From: Vibrio bivalvicida
GTDB taxonomy: Bacteria; Pseudomonadota; Gammaproteobacteria; Enterobacterales; Vibrionaceae
Direction: 5' to 3'
Length of the DNA stretch: 64,000 nt
Assembly (NCBI RefSeq): GCF_001399455.2
Contig: NZ_LLEI02000032.1
Location: 423,566-487,565, forward strand
A model generated the notes under the pieces. The model had not been told where the DNA came from and ran no database searches. It was given only the letters and a program-made list of their open reading frames with translations. Of this stretch, positions 19,194 through 28,257 are shown piece after piece (positions within the stretch are counted from its first letter, which is position 1; every line of letters begins with the position of its first letter). The position numbers were made by a program, and so were the translations under genes.

Positions 19194-20498
19194 TTAACGA
19201 ATCTGTAGGATATTCTGTTGCGTTTGGTTATGTACTTCTAACGAACGAGAGTTAGCTTGGAAGTTACGTTGAGCAGAGATCAAATCAACTAGCTCTTGCG
19301 TCATATCGATATTCGATTGCTCTAGAGTACCGCTAGTAATCGTACCAAATGATCCCTTGTTCGATTCGCCCCAGATCTTGTCCCCAGAGAACTGAGTAGA
19401 GTCCCACTGAGTACCACCCTTCTTATCTAGTCCTTGCTCATTCGCGACGCGAACCAATGAAACACGTCCTAGAATGATATTTTCACCGTTAGAGTAAGTA
19501 CCTAGAACACTACCGTTCTCATCAAAGTCTACTTTGGTTAAGAAGCCAGTAGTCGCACCATCTTCATCGAATTTAGTCAATTCAAACGGAGCGGCAAACT
19601 GAGTGGCATCTTGAAGGCCAAACGACAGAACTTGGTTAATGTCTGCGCCATTTAGCTCAACAGGGTTCGCACCTGTACCCAGAGCTTCAGAAACGATATT
19701 CTGCCCATTATTAAGGCTTGCTAGGGTACCATCATTGTTGAACTTCATCGTATGACCAACCTGACCCGTTGGTGATGTCGCGTCTCCCCCTATAATATTC
19801 AGTGGTTTCTCACCCACACTGTCAGTTACTGTGTAGTAGGTCTGCCAAGTATTAGGTTGAGTCTGATCTTTTAGGTAGTAAGTTGTCAGCTTATACGACT
19901 GGCCCATTGAGTCATAAATCGTCGATGACGTTGAACGGTTGTAGGTTTCTGGGTCTGAGAAGTCAAACAAAGCAGGATCTTTAAGGTCACCACCAGCCGG
20001 TAGATTGACACCCACATCAATATTTGATGTCTGCTTTGGCTTACCGAACTCTTTTGGAATGTTGATTGGCGAAGGCTCGTAGGATAGAACATCACCGGTA
20101 TCTTTGTTCACTTGATAGCCAAGCAAAAACTCATCGTTAGCCGTAACCATGTAGTTATCTCTGTTTAGGTGGAAAGCACCATTACGCGTTAACTCATTGG
20201 TGGTTGGCGTTAGACGATCTTTTGCGACAGAGAAGAAGCCAGTACCGCTGATACGCAGATCCATAGGGTTGTTGGTATAAACGCTAGAACCTTCATGAAA
20301 CTGCTGAGCAACCTTAGCCGCTTGAACACCTTGGCCTGGTGTGGTCTTCGCATGAGTAAAGAGTGAATTTGAGTAAACATCGCCAAACTCCGCACGTGAC
20401 TCTTTAAAGCCAAATGTATTTGCGTTCGCAATGTTGTTACTGGTTGTGTTCAGATCTAACTGAGCTGCGGACAAACCGCTTAGTGCAACATATGACAT
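19194..20498 (-). CDS. flgE: Flagellar hook protein FlgE
   Basis: Hook subunit of 434 residues. It starts MSYVALSGLSAAQLDLNTTS, with NNIANANTFGFKESRAEFGD as the axial-protein motif. The C-terminus NIDMTQELVDLISAQRNFQA matches the family. The middle NPMDLRISGTGFF segment is typical of hook proteins. It is last of flgBCDE, 39 bp after flgD. Confidence 0.96.
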   Translation of the reverse strand: MSYVALSGLSAAQLDLNTTSNNIANANTFGFKESRAEFGDVYSNSLFTHAKTTPGQGVQAAKVAQQFHEGSSVYTNNPMDLRISGTGFFSVAKDRLTPTTNELTRNGAFHLNRDNYMVTANDEFLLGYQVNKDTGDVLSYEPSPINIPKEFGKPKQTSNIDVGVNLPAGGDLKDPALFDFSDPETYNRSTSSTIYDSMGQSYKLTTYYLKDQTQPNTWQTYYTVTDSVGEKPLNIIGGDATSPTGQVGHTMKFNNDGTLASLNNGQNIVSEALGTGANPVELNGADINQVLSFGLQDATQFAAPFELTKFDEDGATTGFLTKVDFDENGSVLGTYSNGENIILGRVSLVRVANEQGLDKKGGTQWDSTQFSGDKIWGESNKGSFGTITSGTLEQSNIDMTQELVDLISAQRNFQANSRSLEVHNQTQQNILQIR

Positions 20499-20537
20499 TC
20501 CAAAATCTCCTATCTAGCTAGCATATCTACTTAAGAG

Positions 20538-21248
20538 TTACGCTTTGCCAACTTCTAGTACTTCAGCAAGTCGAACTGGCGACTCAAAGCCAGCCAGATT
20601 GAGTAGTACGTTACCATCGCCTTTACCTAAGAGTACGCTGTTTACATTAGCGTAGGTCGAAACCTCAAACTCTTTGGCTTTACCATCGAGTAAACCTGAT
20701 GCTTTCACATTGTATTTACCTGGTGGCAATGGATTACCGTTTTGATCTTTACCATCCCATTCAACTCGGCTGTCACCCGCAGGTTTCGCACCGACATCAA
20801 AGGTACGGATTAGCTGCCCCATTTGGTCTTCCACTCGTACCATCAAGTTATCGACAGATTGAGGGAGTTTCACCATAGCAGCCATTGAGCCGTCATCTGC
20901 TTTCACTCCTGCTGCACCAGGGACGAGAACGTCTCGACCAACAAGAGAGGAAGCTTGAAGCGCTTGGTTAGATGTCATCGACGCATTCAGTGTTTCAAAC
21001 TGATTGTTCATTTTGCCGATACCATCTACCGTGGCAAATGACGCCATCTGTGCAATCATCTGGTCATTGCTAACCGGCTTAAATGGATCTTGCTGGGCAA
21101 GTTGCTTAGTGAGCAAAGATAAGAAGTCTTCTTGTTTAAGATCTTGCTTACCTGTTGTCTCGTTGGGCTTATTCTTGTCCTGAAGCTGTTTAAGCTGGTC
21201 TACATAGGACAAGCCGCTTTGACCAACATTATTAATGCCATCGGCCAT
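20538..21248 (-). CDS. flgD: Flagellar hook cap/assembly scaffold FlgD
   Basis: Hook-capping protein needed for hook polymerisation and lost from the finished structure. The 236-residue protein has the N-terminal motif QEDFLSLLTKQLAQQDPFKPVSNDQMIAQMASFATV and a C-terminal FlgD Ig-like/Tudor region (VEWDGKDQNGNPLPPGKYN at about residues 163-181). It is 15 bp after flgC. Confidence 0.95.
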   Translation of the reverse strand: MADGINNVGQSGLSYVDQLKQLQDKNKPNETTGKQDLKQEDFLSLLTKQLAQQDPFKPVSNDQMIAQMASFATVDGIGKMNNQFETLNASMTSNQALQASSLVGRDVLVPGAAGVKADDGSMAAMVKLPQSVDNLMVRVEDQMGQLIRTFDVGAKPAGDSRVEWDGKDQNGNPLPPGKYNVKASGLLDGKAKEFEVSTYANVNSVLLGKGDGNVLLNLAGFESPVRLAEVLEVGKA

Positions 21249-21263
21249 AGTTACCTCCTATCC

Positions 21264-21680
21264 TTATTGACCCATCTGCAGCGTACGCAGCAGCATTTGT
21301 TTGCTTGCATCTGCTACTTGAACGTTCGTTTGGTAAGAACGTGAAGCAGAAATCATGTTAGCCATCTCTTCCATCACATTGACGTTAGGTTTGTAGATAT
21401 ACCCTTCATCGTTTGCGAGTGGATGGTCAGGGTTGTACTCCGCATCAAGCGGCTTATCGCTTTCTACAATACCCATCACTTTCACTGGCACCGTATGGTC
21501 GCGGCCATACTTTGCCTTACTTAACTCCGCACCGAACACAGCGTGGCGGGCTTTATAGGTGTCTTTCGCTGAGCTAGAGACACTGTCCGCGTTTGCTAGG
21601 TTACTTGAGGTCGTATTTAGACGAACAGATTCAGCGCTCATGGCAGAACCAGTGACATTGAAAACGTTAAATAAACTCAT
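21264..21680 (-). CDS. flgC: Flagellar proximal rod protein FlgC
   Basis: Rod protein of 138 residues beginning MSLFNVFNVTGSAMSAESVR. It has the SSNLANADSV motif and the C-terminal VNVMEEMANMISASRSYQTN helix. Its ATG directly abuts the flgB TAG, so the pair is translationally coupled. Confidence 0.95.
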   Translation of the reverse strand: MSLFNVFNVTGSAMSAESVRLNTTSSNLANADSVSSSAKDTYKARHAVFGAELSKAKYGRDHTVPVKVMGIVESDKPLDAEYNPDHPLANDEGYIYKPNVNVMEEMANMISASRSYQTNVQVADASKQMLLRTLQMGQ

Positions 21681-22079
21681 CTAGTTACTCCCTTTAATTG
21701 CTTTAGTTAAGTTCTTGAATTTACTTCCTAAGAAGTCAAGTGAGGCTTGGTGTCTGATCTGGTTTTGCATAAACAAGTTACGCTCTAGATCCACATCAAC
21801 GGTGTTGCCATCACCCGTGTCAGGTTGTGTAGGAAGACGATACATTACTTCCCCTGTCACCCTAGTAGAGGCAGGAATATGCCGACTGTCGGTACGGCTA
21901 AGCCCGATGCTTGCCTCCGATGTTGCCGCCTGCAATGCCTTTTGGAAGTCCATGCCTTTCGATTTATAGCCCGGAGTGTTCGCTTGAGCAATGTTGGTAG
22001 AAATCACCTCAGCATTGCGCTCACGTACACCCACCGTGTGTTGGTGGATACCTAATGCATTGTCGAAAGAAATAGCCAT
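21681..22079 (-). CDS. flgB: Flagellar proximal rod protein FlgB
   Basis: Rod protein of 132 residues, first of flgBCDE. It starts MAISFDNALGIHQHTVGVRE and has the rod motif STNIAQANTPGYKSKGMDF. Two sigma-54 elements lie upstream. Confidence 0.95.
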   Translation of the reverse strand: MAISFDNALGIHQHTVGVRERNAEVISTNIAQANTPGYKSKGMDFQKALQAATSEASIGLSRTDSRHIPASTRVTGEVMYRLPTQPDTGDGNTVDVDLERNLFMQNQIRHQASLDFLGSKFKNLTKAIKGSN

Positions 22080-22123
22080 GTTAACCTCTACTCAAGAACT
22101 GACCGTTACTATTAAATGTAAAA

Positions 22124-22138
22124 GCAATTAGCGTACCA
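22124..22138 (-). promoter_or_regulatory. Sigma-54 promoter of flgBCDE, proximal
   Basis: On the minus strand TGGTACGCTAATTGC: GG-N10-GC, 45 bp before the flgB ATG. It differs from the upstream site mainly in the -24 half (TGGTAC). Confidence 0.78.
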
Positions 22139-22183
22139 ACTTTAATAAAACTTGTTTCACTGTTGCCTTCGTGTAGATAATAC

Positions 22184-22198
22184 GCAATAAACACGCCA
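22184..22198 (-). promoter_or_regulatory. Sigma-54 promoter of flgBCDE, distal
   Basis: On the minus strand TGGCGTGTTTATTGC: GG-N10-GC, 60 bp upstream of the proximal site. The spacing between the two could mean tandem promoters or one promoter plus a decoy. Confidence 0.65.
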
Positions 22199-22272
22199 AT
22201 TAATTAGCTGAAATCGCATTAGAGAGTTTGGAATCACTCGTAGAAAGTATACAAGTTAAAGAGAGATGGGTA

Positions 22273-22302
22273 TAAAAATGCCCAACAAAAATGCTGGGCA
22301 TT
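22273..22302 (-). terminator. Terminator after cheR
   Basis: Eight-bp stem AATGCCCA/TGGGCATT followed by TTTTATA on the minus strand, 20 bp after the cheR stop. It separates cheV-cheR from the flgB promoters. Confidence 0.85.
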
Positions 22303-22322
22303 GGGAAAAATTGACAACTCTG

Positions 22323-23150
22323 TTACTTGAGCTTATAGATGATGCCAGGGTTACATCGAACCATCTCAAATCGATCAGTGAGACCTGTTAGTGATTCGGA
22401 TGCACCCAATAATAAATAACCACCAGGGTTCAAACTGTTTGCCATTTGATTCAAAACTTGAGACTTCATGTCGGGAGAGAAATAAATAAGCACGTTACGA
22501 CAGAAAATAATGTCGAACTTACCAAGTAATGCATAGCTATCCATCAAGTTCTGTGGACGAAAGTTAACCAAACGTTTTACATTGTCTTTGACTTTCATTC
22601 GACCATCACCCGCATCTTCGAAGAAATTGCGACGGCGCTCTGGTGACAGTCCTCTACCCAATGCAAGGTTGTCGTATACACCTGCTCGGCACATATCGAG
22701 CATACTTGCCGAAATATCTGTAGCAGTAATCGACACGCTAGGAAGCATGCCCGGCTTACGCTGCTGAGTCTCTAGTACTGTCATCCCCATTGAGTACGGC
22801 TCTTGCCCAGAAGAGCTCGCTGCTGACCAGATTTTAATTGGGCGCTTATTTGCCGCTGCCTCTGGTAACAGTTTATTAGCAAGAACTTCAAATGGGTAAG
22901 TATCACGAAACCACAGTGTCTCGTTTGTCGTCATGGCATCAACAGCGGCAACACGCAGTTCACGATTACGCCCAGTCACAACGTCTCTAAGCAAGTCAGA
23001 TAATGTCGCTAACTTGAACTTAGTAACGAGTGGGCTTAGTCGGCTTCTTACAAGGTACTGTTTGCTATCACCTAGCACAATACCACATTGTGACTCTAAG
23101 AATCGGCTGAAATCACGATACTCTTGATCGCTTATAGTTATCGCTGTCAT
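22323..23150 (-). CDS. cheR: Chemotaxis protein methyltransferase CheR
   Basis: SAM-dependent methylation of glutamates on chemoreceptors. The 275-residue protein has an N-terminal helical domain (DQEYRDFSRFLESQCGIVLGDSKQYL) and a Rossmann methyltransferase domain with KIWSAASSSGQEPYSMGM at about residues 104-121. The FDIIFCRNVLIYF segment is family-diagnostic. No receptor-binding pentapeptide or TPR is added. It is 12 bp after cheV; the same pair occurs in flagellar region I of other Vibrio. Confidence 0.95.
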   Translation of the reverse strand: MTAITISDQEYRDFSRFLESQCGIVLGDSKQYLVRSRLSPLVTKFKLATLSDLLRDVVTGRNRELRVAAVDAMTTNETLWFRDTYPFEVLANKLLPEAAANKRPIKIWSAASSSGQEPYSMGMTVLETQQRKPGMLPSVSITATDISASMLDMCRAGVYDNLALGRGLSPERRRNFFEDAGDGRMKVKDNVKRLVNFRPQNLMDSYALLGKFDIIFCRNVLIYFSPDMKSQVLNQMANSLNPGGYLLLGASESLTGLTDRFEMVRCNPGIIYKLK

Positions 23151-23162
23151 TAACTTCTCTTT

Positions 23163-24089
23163 TTATTCTGTAAGTGCAGTTTTCACTGCATTACCAAGCT
23201 CATCTGGATTGAATTTAGCGATAAAGGAGTTAGCTCCTACACGTTCAACCATTGCTTGGTTAAATACACCACTGAGTGATGAGTGAAGAATAACATAAAG
23301 ATCTTTAAGATCAGGGTTACGCCTTATTTCGGCGGTTAGTGTATAGCCATCCATTTCTGGCATCTCGATATCGGAAATCACCAAAGAAATCTGATCATAG
23401 ATGCTACCTTCAGCAGCCATTTCAACTAGTTTCTCATAAGCTTGCTTACCATCAATAACCGCAACCGCTTCAAAACCTAGTGATGTAATTGCACGCTCAA
23501 CCTGCTTACGAGCAACCGTTGAGTCGTCGGCAATTAGAATGCGACGAACAATTTCTTTCTCTGCTTCAACCTGAGCAATCTCTTCCCCAATTGAAGAGTC
23601 CATAGTCTCATCAACTGGCGCGATTTCTGCAAGAATCTTCTCTACATCGAGGATTTCAACCAGTTCGTTGTCGATGTTAGTGACTGCAGTTAAATAGTTG
23701 GACTTACCAGCCCCTTCTGGAGGTGGCAAAATGGCTTCCCAATGCATATTAATAATACGCTCAACGGAAGTCACCAGAAACGCCTGAATAGTTCGATTAA
23801 ACTCAGCAATAACGACAAAGGCTTTTTCAACATCTGTGGTCGGTCTGCCACCAACAGCCAGACTCAAATCGATAACCGAAACAGTATGGCCTCGGATATG
23901 GGCCACACCTTTGACTAGGTGGTGTAAGTTTGGCATTGAAGTAAGCTTAGGGCACTGAAGTACCTCTTTTACTTTAAATACGTTAATTCCGTAGCGTTGG
24001 CGCCCCATAAGGCGAAACGTTAGGAGTTCCAATCGGTTTTGACCGACGAGTTGCGTACGCTGATTCACAGAATCAAGAATACCCGACAT
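23163..24089 (-). CDS. cheV: Chemotaxis protein CheV
   Basis: Coupling protein with a receiver: an N-terminal CheW-like domain (about 20-155) links receptors to CheA, and a C-terminal response-regulator domain (about 183-308) allows phospho-control of adaptation. The acid pair is D188-D189 in ILIADDSTVARKQ, and the phosphoacceptor is Asp240 in LVISDIEMPEMDGYT. The 308-residue length is typical. It is divergent from flgA across 80 bp. Confidence 0.95.
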   Translation of the reverse strand: MSGILDSVNQRTQLVGQNRLELLTFRLMGRQRYGINVFKVKEVLQCPKLTSMPNLHHLVKGVAHIRGHTVSVIDLSLAVGGRPTTDVEKAFVVIAEFNRTIQAFLVTSVERIINMHWEAILPPPEGAGKSNYLTAVTNIDNELVEILDVEKILAEIAPVDETMDSSIGEEIAQVEAEKEIVRRILIADDSTVARKQVERAITSLGFEAVAVIDGKQAYEKLVEMAAEGSIYDQISLVISDIEMPEMDGYTLTAEIRRNPDLKDLYVILHSSLSGVFNQAMVERVGANSFIAKFNPDELGNAVKTALTE

Positions 24090-24169
24090 AAGCTCATCTC
24101 CATCTCAAACTTTAATGCTAAAAAAAATGGTAGTCTACTAGCGGCCATGTAAAACTTTAGAGAAATAGA

Positions 24170-24916
24170 ATGACATACCTAAAATCACACTTATGCTCAT
24201 TTTCCATAACTAATTGTAGAGCTTTCTATAAAAAGTTTTATAAGTCTATCGGCTTTTTATTATTTTTCTTTAGTTTTTCAGCGACATCCGCAACAGAAAA
24301 CCAAATCCAACTTATTCAACAAGCTGCAGAAGACTACATTCTAGCAACTATTGAGTGGCCAACGGGTGGTACATTAAAAGCCAAAGCGGCCAATCTCGAT
24401 AGCCGTATCTTTGCAACCAATTGTCCAACCGAATTGACCCGCTCATCCTCTTCGACCAACCCTACCGCTAGTAATATAACGGTACTGATTGAATGTCCGG
24501 AAGACGATTGGCGCGTCTATGTACCTGTTCGTTTAACCCGTACAGGGCCACAAGTTGTGCTGACTACCCCGCTTTCCCGCGGTCAGATCGTATCAGCTCA
24601 AGACGTCACTATTAATATGGTAGACTTACAACGCTTTAGGCGGCAAGGGTTTTCCACAATTGATGCGGTAATTGGCGCAAAAGCAAAGAAAAACCTCCGC
24701 TCTGGTGACATTATAGAAGCTAGAGATATTTGCGTCGTATGTCGTAACGAAATAGTGACAATTAGAGCGGTAAAATCTGGGATGACAATAACCACGAAAG
24801 GTATCGCGCTCACAGATGGCTCACATGGTGAACAGATAAGAGTGAAAAATAGTAAATCCAACCGTATAATTGAAGGACGAGTGACTGGAATTTCTGAAGT
24901 AACGGTGATTTTTTAG
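24170..24916 (+). CDS. flgA: Flagellar P-ring assembly chaperone FlgA
   Basis: Periplasmic chaperone for FlgI P-ring assembly, 248 residues. A hydrophobic signal segment (about residues 27-41, GFLLFFFSFSATSATE) follows an unusually long basic N-terminus, so the true start could be internal. The C-terminal SAF domain shows LSRGQIVSAQDV and AKKNLRSGDIIEARDI. It reads away from cheV and precedes flgM-flgN. Confidence 0.92.
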   Translation: MTYLKSHLCSFSITNCRAFYKKFYKSIGFLLFFFSFSATSATENQIQLIQQAAEDYILATIEWPTGGTLKAKAANLDSRIFATNCPTELTRSSSSTNPTASNITVLIECPEDDWRVYVPVRLTRTGPQVVLTTPLSRGQIVSAQDVTINMVDLQRFRRQGFSTIDAVIGAKAKKNLRSGDIIEARDICVVCRNEIVTIRAVKSGMTITTKGIALTDGSHGEQIRVKNSKSNRIIEGRVTGISEVTVIF

Positions 24917-24933
24917 TCAGTGTTAAAAAAAAC

Positions 24934-24960
24934 TAAAGTTATAATCGTATTCGTCGATAT
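24934..24960 (+). promoter_or_regulatory. Sigma-28 (FliA) promoter of flgMN
   Basis: TAAAGTTA, 11 bp, GTCGATAT, close to the consensus TAAAGTTT-N11-GCCGATAA, 41 bp ahead of the flgM ATG. It gives the expected feedback in which FliA drives its own anti-sigma factor. Confidence 0.82.
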
Positions 24961-25001
24961 TGACAGTACAAGTAGACAAATCTTCAAAAGGCTCAGCAAT
25001 T

Positions 25002-25316
25002 ATGGCAGGTATTGACAATATACGCTCAGGGCAAACGCTATCGACATCGACGCGTAATTCTGTACGTAACGAAAGTAGTCCAACGAGCAGTTCAGACTCG
25101 GCAAAAAAGTCTGATGTAGCTAAGGATGCAGTTTCACTCAGCTCACAAGGTAAGGCGGTGGGAGAAATGCATAATCAAATGGTCAGCCAACCTAGCTTTG
25201 ACAAAGCAAAAGTTGCCGCTATCAAAGAAGCTATTGCTAATGGCTCGTACAGCGTCGATCCTGAAAAACTTGCCGACAACATGATTAAGTTCGAAAAAGA
25301 GCTTGGCGGGTTGTAA
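25002..25316 (+). CDS. flgM: Anti-sigma-28 factor FlgM
   Basis: Binds and inhibits FliA until exported through the completed hook-basal body. The 104-residue product starts MAGIDNIRSGQTLSTSTRNS; I reject a start 14 codons upstream because it begins at the sigma-28 -10 element. The C-terminal binding region (DKAKVAAIKEAIANGSYSVD, about residues 62-81) is conserved. flgN follows after 18 bp. Confidence 0.94.
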   Translation: MAGIDNIRSGQTLSTSTRNSVRNESSPTSSSDSAKKSDVAKDAVSLSSQGKAVGEMHNQMVSQPSFDKAKVAAIKEAIANGSYSVDPEKLADNMIKFEKELGGL

Positions 25317-25334
25317 ACCGCGAGAATATAGATC

Positions 25335-25760
25335 ATGGCAGCGATTTTAAGTTTAATCGAGTTTCAATTAAAAAATGCCCAGGAGCTTACTGAAGTTCTA
25401 GAGCAGGAGAGACTTGCGATTGCCAATCGAGTATCAAAAGATATCGAAGCTATCGCCCAACATAAAATCACTTTAATTGAGCAACTGCAAAACACAGACG
25501 AACGAGTTCGTCGTCATCCTGATGTAGAGAGCTTAACGAGCGATCCAGAGTTGAGCCCTTTGGTAGAACAAGTTAGCTCTTTAATCAGTGAGTGCCAACA
25601 AGCGAATGAAGTCAATGGCCAAGCGCTCCAACGTGCCCAACTTAGCTTTAATAAGCTCAATAATTTAATGCAGCAGTCTCAAGGCAAATTGGGAATGACT
25701 TATACAGCAGAAGGTCAAACCAAAAATGTCACGACTCTAGGCACCAACATTAAAGCCTAA
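25335..25760 (+). CDS. flgN: Flagellar export chaperone FlgN
   Basis: Chaperone for FlgK and FlgL. The 141-residue protein is almost entirely helical and Gln/Glu-rich, with heptad-like stretches at about 10-50 and 70-120, as in the FlgN family. The identification leans on position after flgM and on length as well as sequence. A shared terminator separates it from flgP. Confidence 0.9.
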   Translation: MAAILSLIEFQLKNAQELTEVLEQERLAIANRVSKDIEAIAQHKITLIEQLQNTDERVRRHPDVESLTSDPELSPLVEQVSSLISECQQANEVNGQALQRAQLSFNKLNNLMQQSQGKLGMTYTAEGQTKNVTTLGTNIKA

Positions 25761-25770
25761 AAATAGAATC

Positions 25771-25805
25771 AAAAAAAAACGGCAATCATTGATTGCCGTT
25801 TTTTT
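25771..25805. terminator. Bidirectional terminator between flgN and flgP
   Basis: ACGGCAATCA/TGATTGCCGT stem with a 2-nt gap, flanked by A-run and T-run, serving convergent flgMN and flgOP. Confidence 0.93.
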
Positions 25806-25827
25806 GTTTGTTCGGAGATCTAAATCG

Positions 25828-26259
25828 TTAGAAAAGAGTTTGCTGACGTTTCTCTGGAACCGTTTGAACCTCACCATAATCTCGCAGCTTGTTCATTTTC
25901 TCAATATCAAGTCTAAGCTCAGTGACATAACTGTCACCGACTTTATAGCTACGAACTACTTCAGCCCCACGAATAACCCCATCGACCGCGCCAGATGTCA
26001 GCTCTGTCCCTAGGCGCTGATCTTTAAGATCGGCTCGACCACTAACGCGCATCCCATAAACCTGCTCTGCAAGTTCACGATAAGCGTCTATCTTCGATGC
26101 GCGCATCGCACGTACTTGCTTTTCTTCTTCGTTACGACCTTTTTGTTCACTGATGCTTGCATAACCAACAGCCGTTAACCAGTCATCTTTACGCATATCC
26201 GTTAAAGGCTGGCAACCTACCATCACTAAAACAACAATCAGGAGTAATAGCTTTTTCAT
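25828..26259 (-). CDS. flgP: Flagellar assembly lipoprotein FlgP
   Basis: Outer-membrane lipoprotein required for motility in Vibrio and part of the flagellar outer disk (LPP20 family). The 143-residue precursor has lipobox VMVGC with Cys16, then PLTDMRKDDWLTAVGYASIS. The AMRASKIDAYRELAEQVYGMRV segment is the family core. It is 8 bp after flgO. Confidence 0.93.
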   Translation of the reverse strand: MKKLLLLIVVLVMVGCQPLTDMRKDDWLTAVGYASISEQKGRNEEEKQVRAMRASKIDAYRELAEQVYGMRVSGRADLKDQRLGTELTSGAVDGVIRGAEVVRSYKVGDSYVTELRLDIEKMNKLRDYGEVQTVPEKRQQTLF

Positions 26260-26267
26260 CTCGTCTC

Positions 26268-26903
26268 CTACGGGCGAAGAATAACCGTATATGGCTGGGT
26301 AATCGTTGGGTCAGAACGGATTAATACACCATCTTGCGTACGAATGCTGTTAAGGGTATCAAGATCTCGACCAATACGATCCGCTGGCAAGAAACCTTGT
26401 GCAGTTGCCACAACCACTCGAGACTGCATCCCAACAACTCTCGCATTGACTAGAACACCGCCTTCCTGGCGCAGCATAGTCCCTGTTAGTACGTATTGAA
26501 TATCTTGCTCTTGGGCTAAATCTTTCCAGTCACGACTAAAAGCAAAGTCACCTTGATGGGTCACTTGAATAGAGCCAGTGGTTTTGAAATCTACGACCTT
26601 AAACCCACGACGCTGGAATTGATGAATAAAGCCTTCCGATACTGAGTTACCTAACCAGTTTGTAGCATCCATATTTTGCAGATCAACAAATGACGTAACG
26701 GCAATCGGTGTCCGCGCCGAAACACTGGTATTCGAAATCATAAGATCTTCCGTCATACTCTCTACAAAGAAGTCAAGAGTATGACGCGGGCTCTCCATCA
26801 GCATAAACTGCGAGCCAGGGTACGGTTCTTTACCGTTATATATTGGAGCATAGGCACATGCGGTGAGAAACACCACAGGGACTAGCGATAGCCATTTTTT
26901 CAT
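26268..26903 (-). CDS. flgO: Flagellar outer-membrane lipoprotein FlgO
   Basis: Vibrio flagellar accessory lipoprotein that helps stabilise the flagellum with FlgP. I start at the ATG at 26903 (MKKWLSLVPVVFLTAC, Cys16 lipobox) rather than an in-frame TTG two codons earlier. The 211-residue sequence includes a FlgO-domain stretch from about residue 45 to 200 with TPIAVTSFVDLQ and DIQYVLTGTML. It heads flgO-flgP, divergent from flgT. Confidence 0.93.
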   Translation of the reverse strand: MKKWLSLVPVVFLTACAYAPIYNGKEPYPGSQFMLMESPRHTLDFFVESMTEDLMISNTSVSARTPIAVTSFVDLQNMDATNWLGNSVSEGFIHQFQRRGFKVVDFKTTGSIQVTHQGDFAFSRDWKDLAQEQDIQYVLTGTMLRQEGGVLVNARVVGMQSRVVVATAQGFLPADRIGRDLDTLNSIRTQDGVLIRSDPTITQPYTVILRP

Positions 26904-26964
26904 TCTCAAATCTCCGATACATTAAGGCTTAAAAATGCCTGATCTTTTAGCTCTCTTCTAAAAG

Positions 26965-26979
26965 TGGAACATTCCTTGC
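26965..26979 (+). promoter_or_regulatory. Sigma-54 promoter of flgT
   Basis: TGGAACATTCCTTGC with GG-N10-GC spacing, 89 bp before the flgT ATG. I found no correctly spaced site for divergent flgO. Confidence 0.68.
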
Positions 26980-27067
26980 TTTTCTAACTTTGCAACTATT
27001 TAGAAAGGCAATGCCTAAATCAGCTAAGATTTAACAAGCAAGAAATGAACCAACTTGGTGAACATCT

Positions 27068-28204
27068 ATGAAAAAATCGCTCCTTCTCTTCTTATCCACG
27101 CTTTACCTAAGCTTGCTCTCGAGTACCGCCTCCGCTGCGTGGTTTGAAGTGACAGGCACTGCCACTGTAGTATCTTCTGAAGAGGCCGCTCGCATTCACG
27201 CGCTAGAAGATGCGCTGTTCAAAGCAGTGAGCTTCTCTGGAGCCGATATTGGTAGCATTGCTAATTTACGCCCTTTGCTAGAAAGCGACAAAGAAGAGTA
27301 TCAGTTTACCAACAGTGAAGTACGCTACATCGTCGTTGATGAGCAGAAAACCCGTAGCGGAGTCATGTTAGTCAAAGCCCGCATTGATATTTACCCATCG
27401 GCAACGGGTTGCCACGTAAGCCAATATAAGAAAACATTTCTAGTCGGTAACATAGATGTTGCCTCCCCTCAGCAAGCGGTCATGGGGCAAATCTATGGCG
27501 TCGGTGATGATTTTGCTAATGTCATCAATCGCCAATTAGATCAACAATCTGCTAACTTTGTTTCTGTTGGCACTACAGATTTTGAGATCAGTAAACGCTA
27601 CCCTGAGCGGCTAAAAATGATTGCTCAAGATACTGGCGCACAATATATCATTGGTGGTGTTATCACAGACCTTACAGCCACTATTGAAAAAGGCGGCTTG
27701 CTTCGCGATGATGTCATTAACCGTCAGTTTGCGCTTGAAATGCAGGTGTTTGACGGTAAAACAGGTAACGAAGTTTACAACCGCAATTATCGAGAGGTCG
27801 CGCGCTGGCCGTTTGCTAAAACCAGCCAAGTAGATACGCGTAGTGCTCGTTTCTGGGCATCAACCTATGGCGACATGATGCTGCGCGTAAGCCGCAATAT
27901 TATGTTGGATTTAGAATCAGAGGTGTCTTGCAAAATCACCTTGCCAGAAGTGGTCGCCAAGTGGGACAACACAATCACAATCGATCTAGGACGTATTCAC
28001 GGTGTGATGGAAGGCGATAAGTTGCAGCTTTGGCACACAGGTTCATTCATTGACCAACGTGGCTTACCGCGCAATAAGGTTTCTGAAACAGACATCACCC
28101 TGACCGTTTCGCGCGTGTACGAAAATGAAGCAGAGCTTAAAGTTGATCAAGCAGAGCTTGCCGGAAGTATTCAAATTGGCGATGTTATGCACAAGCTATT
28201 GTAA
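27068..28204 (+). CDS. flgT: Flagellar H-ring protein FlgT
   Basis: Periplasmic protein forming the Vibrio-specific H-ring around the LP-ring, needed to place the MotX/MotY T-ring. The 378-residue precursor has a Sec signal ending at about SSTASA, then WFEVTGTATVVSSEEAARIHALEDAL. A C-terminal domain (about 290-378) carries ITIDLGRIHGVMEGDKLQLWH. Its place next to flgO-flgP is the usual Vibrio one. Confidence 0.93.
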   Translation: MKKSLLLFLSTLYLSLLSSTASAAWFEVTGTATVVSSEEAARIHALEDALFKAVSFSGADIGSIANLRPLLESDKEEYQFTNSEVRYIVVDEQKTRSGVMLVKARIDIYPSATGCHVSQYKKTFLVGNIDVASPQQAVMGQIYGVGDDFANVINRQLDQQSANFVSVGTTDFEISKRYPERLKMIAQDTGAQYIIGGVITDLTATIEKGGLLRDDVINRQFALEMQVFDGKTGNEVYNRNYREVARWPFAKTSQVDTRSARFWASTYGDMMLRVSRNIMLDLESEVSCKITLPEVVAKWDNTITIDLGRIHGVMEGDKLQLWHTGSFIDQRGLPRNKVSETDITLTVSRVYENEAELKVDQAELAGSIQIGDVMHKLL

Positions 28205-28257
28205 AAACACAAGTTCACGCTTAACTTATGATTTAAAATCAGTATCATAATGTTAAA

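Noticed and set aside
26910..26964. Sigma-54 promoter for flgO on the minus strand
   Set aside because: GGCATTTTTAAGC is present but with 9 rather than 10 bases between GG and GC, so the invariant spacing fails.
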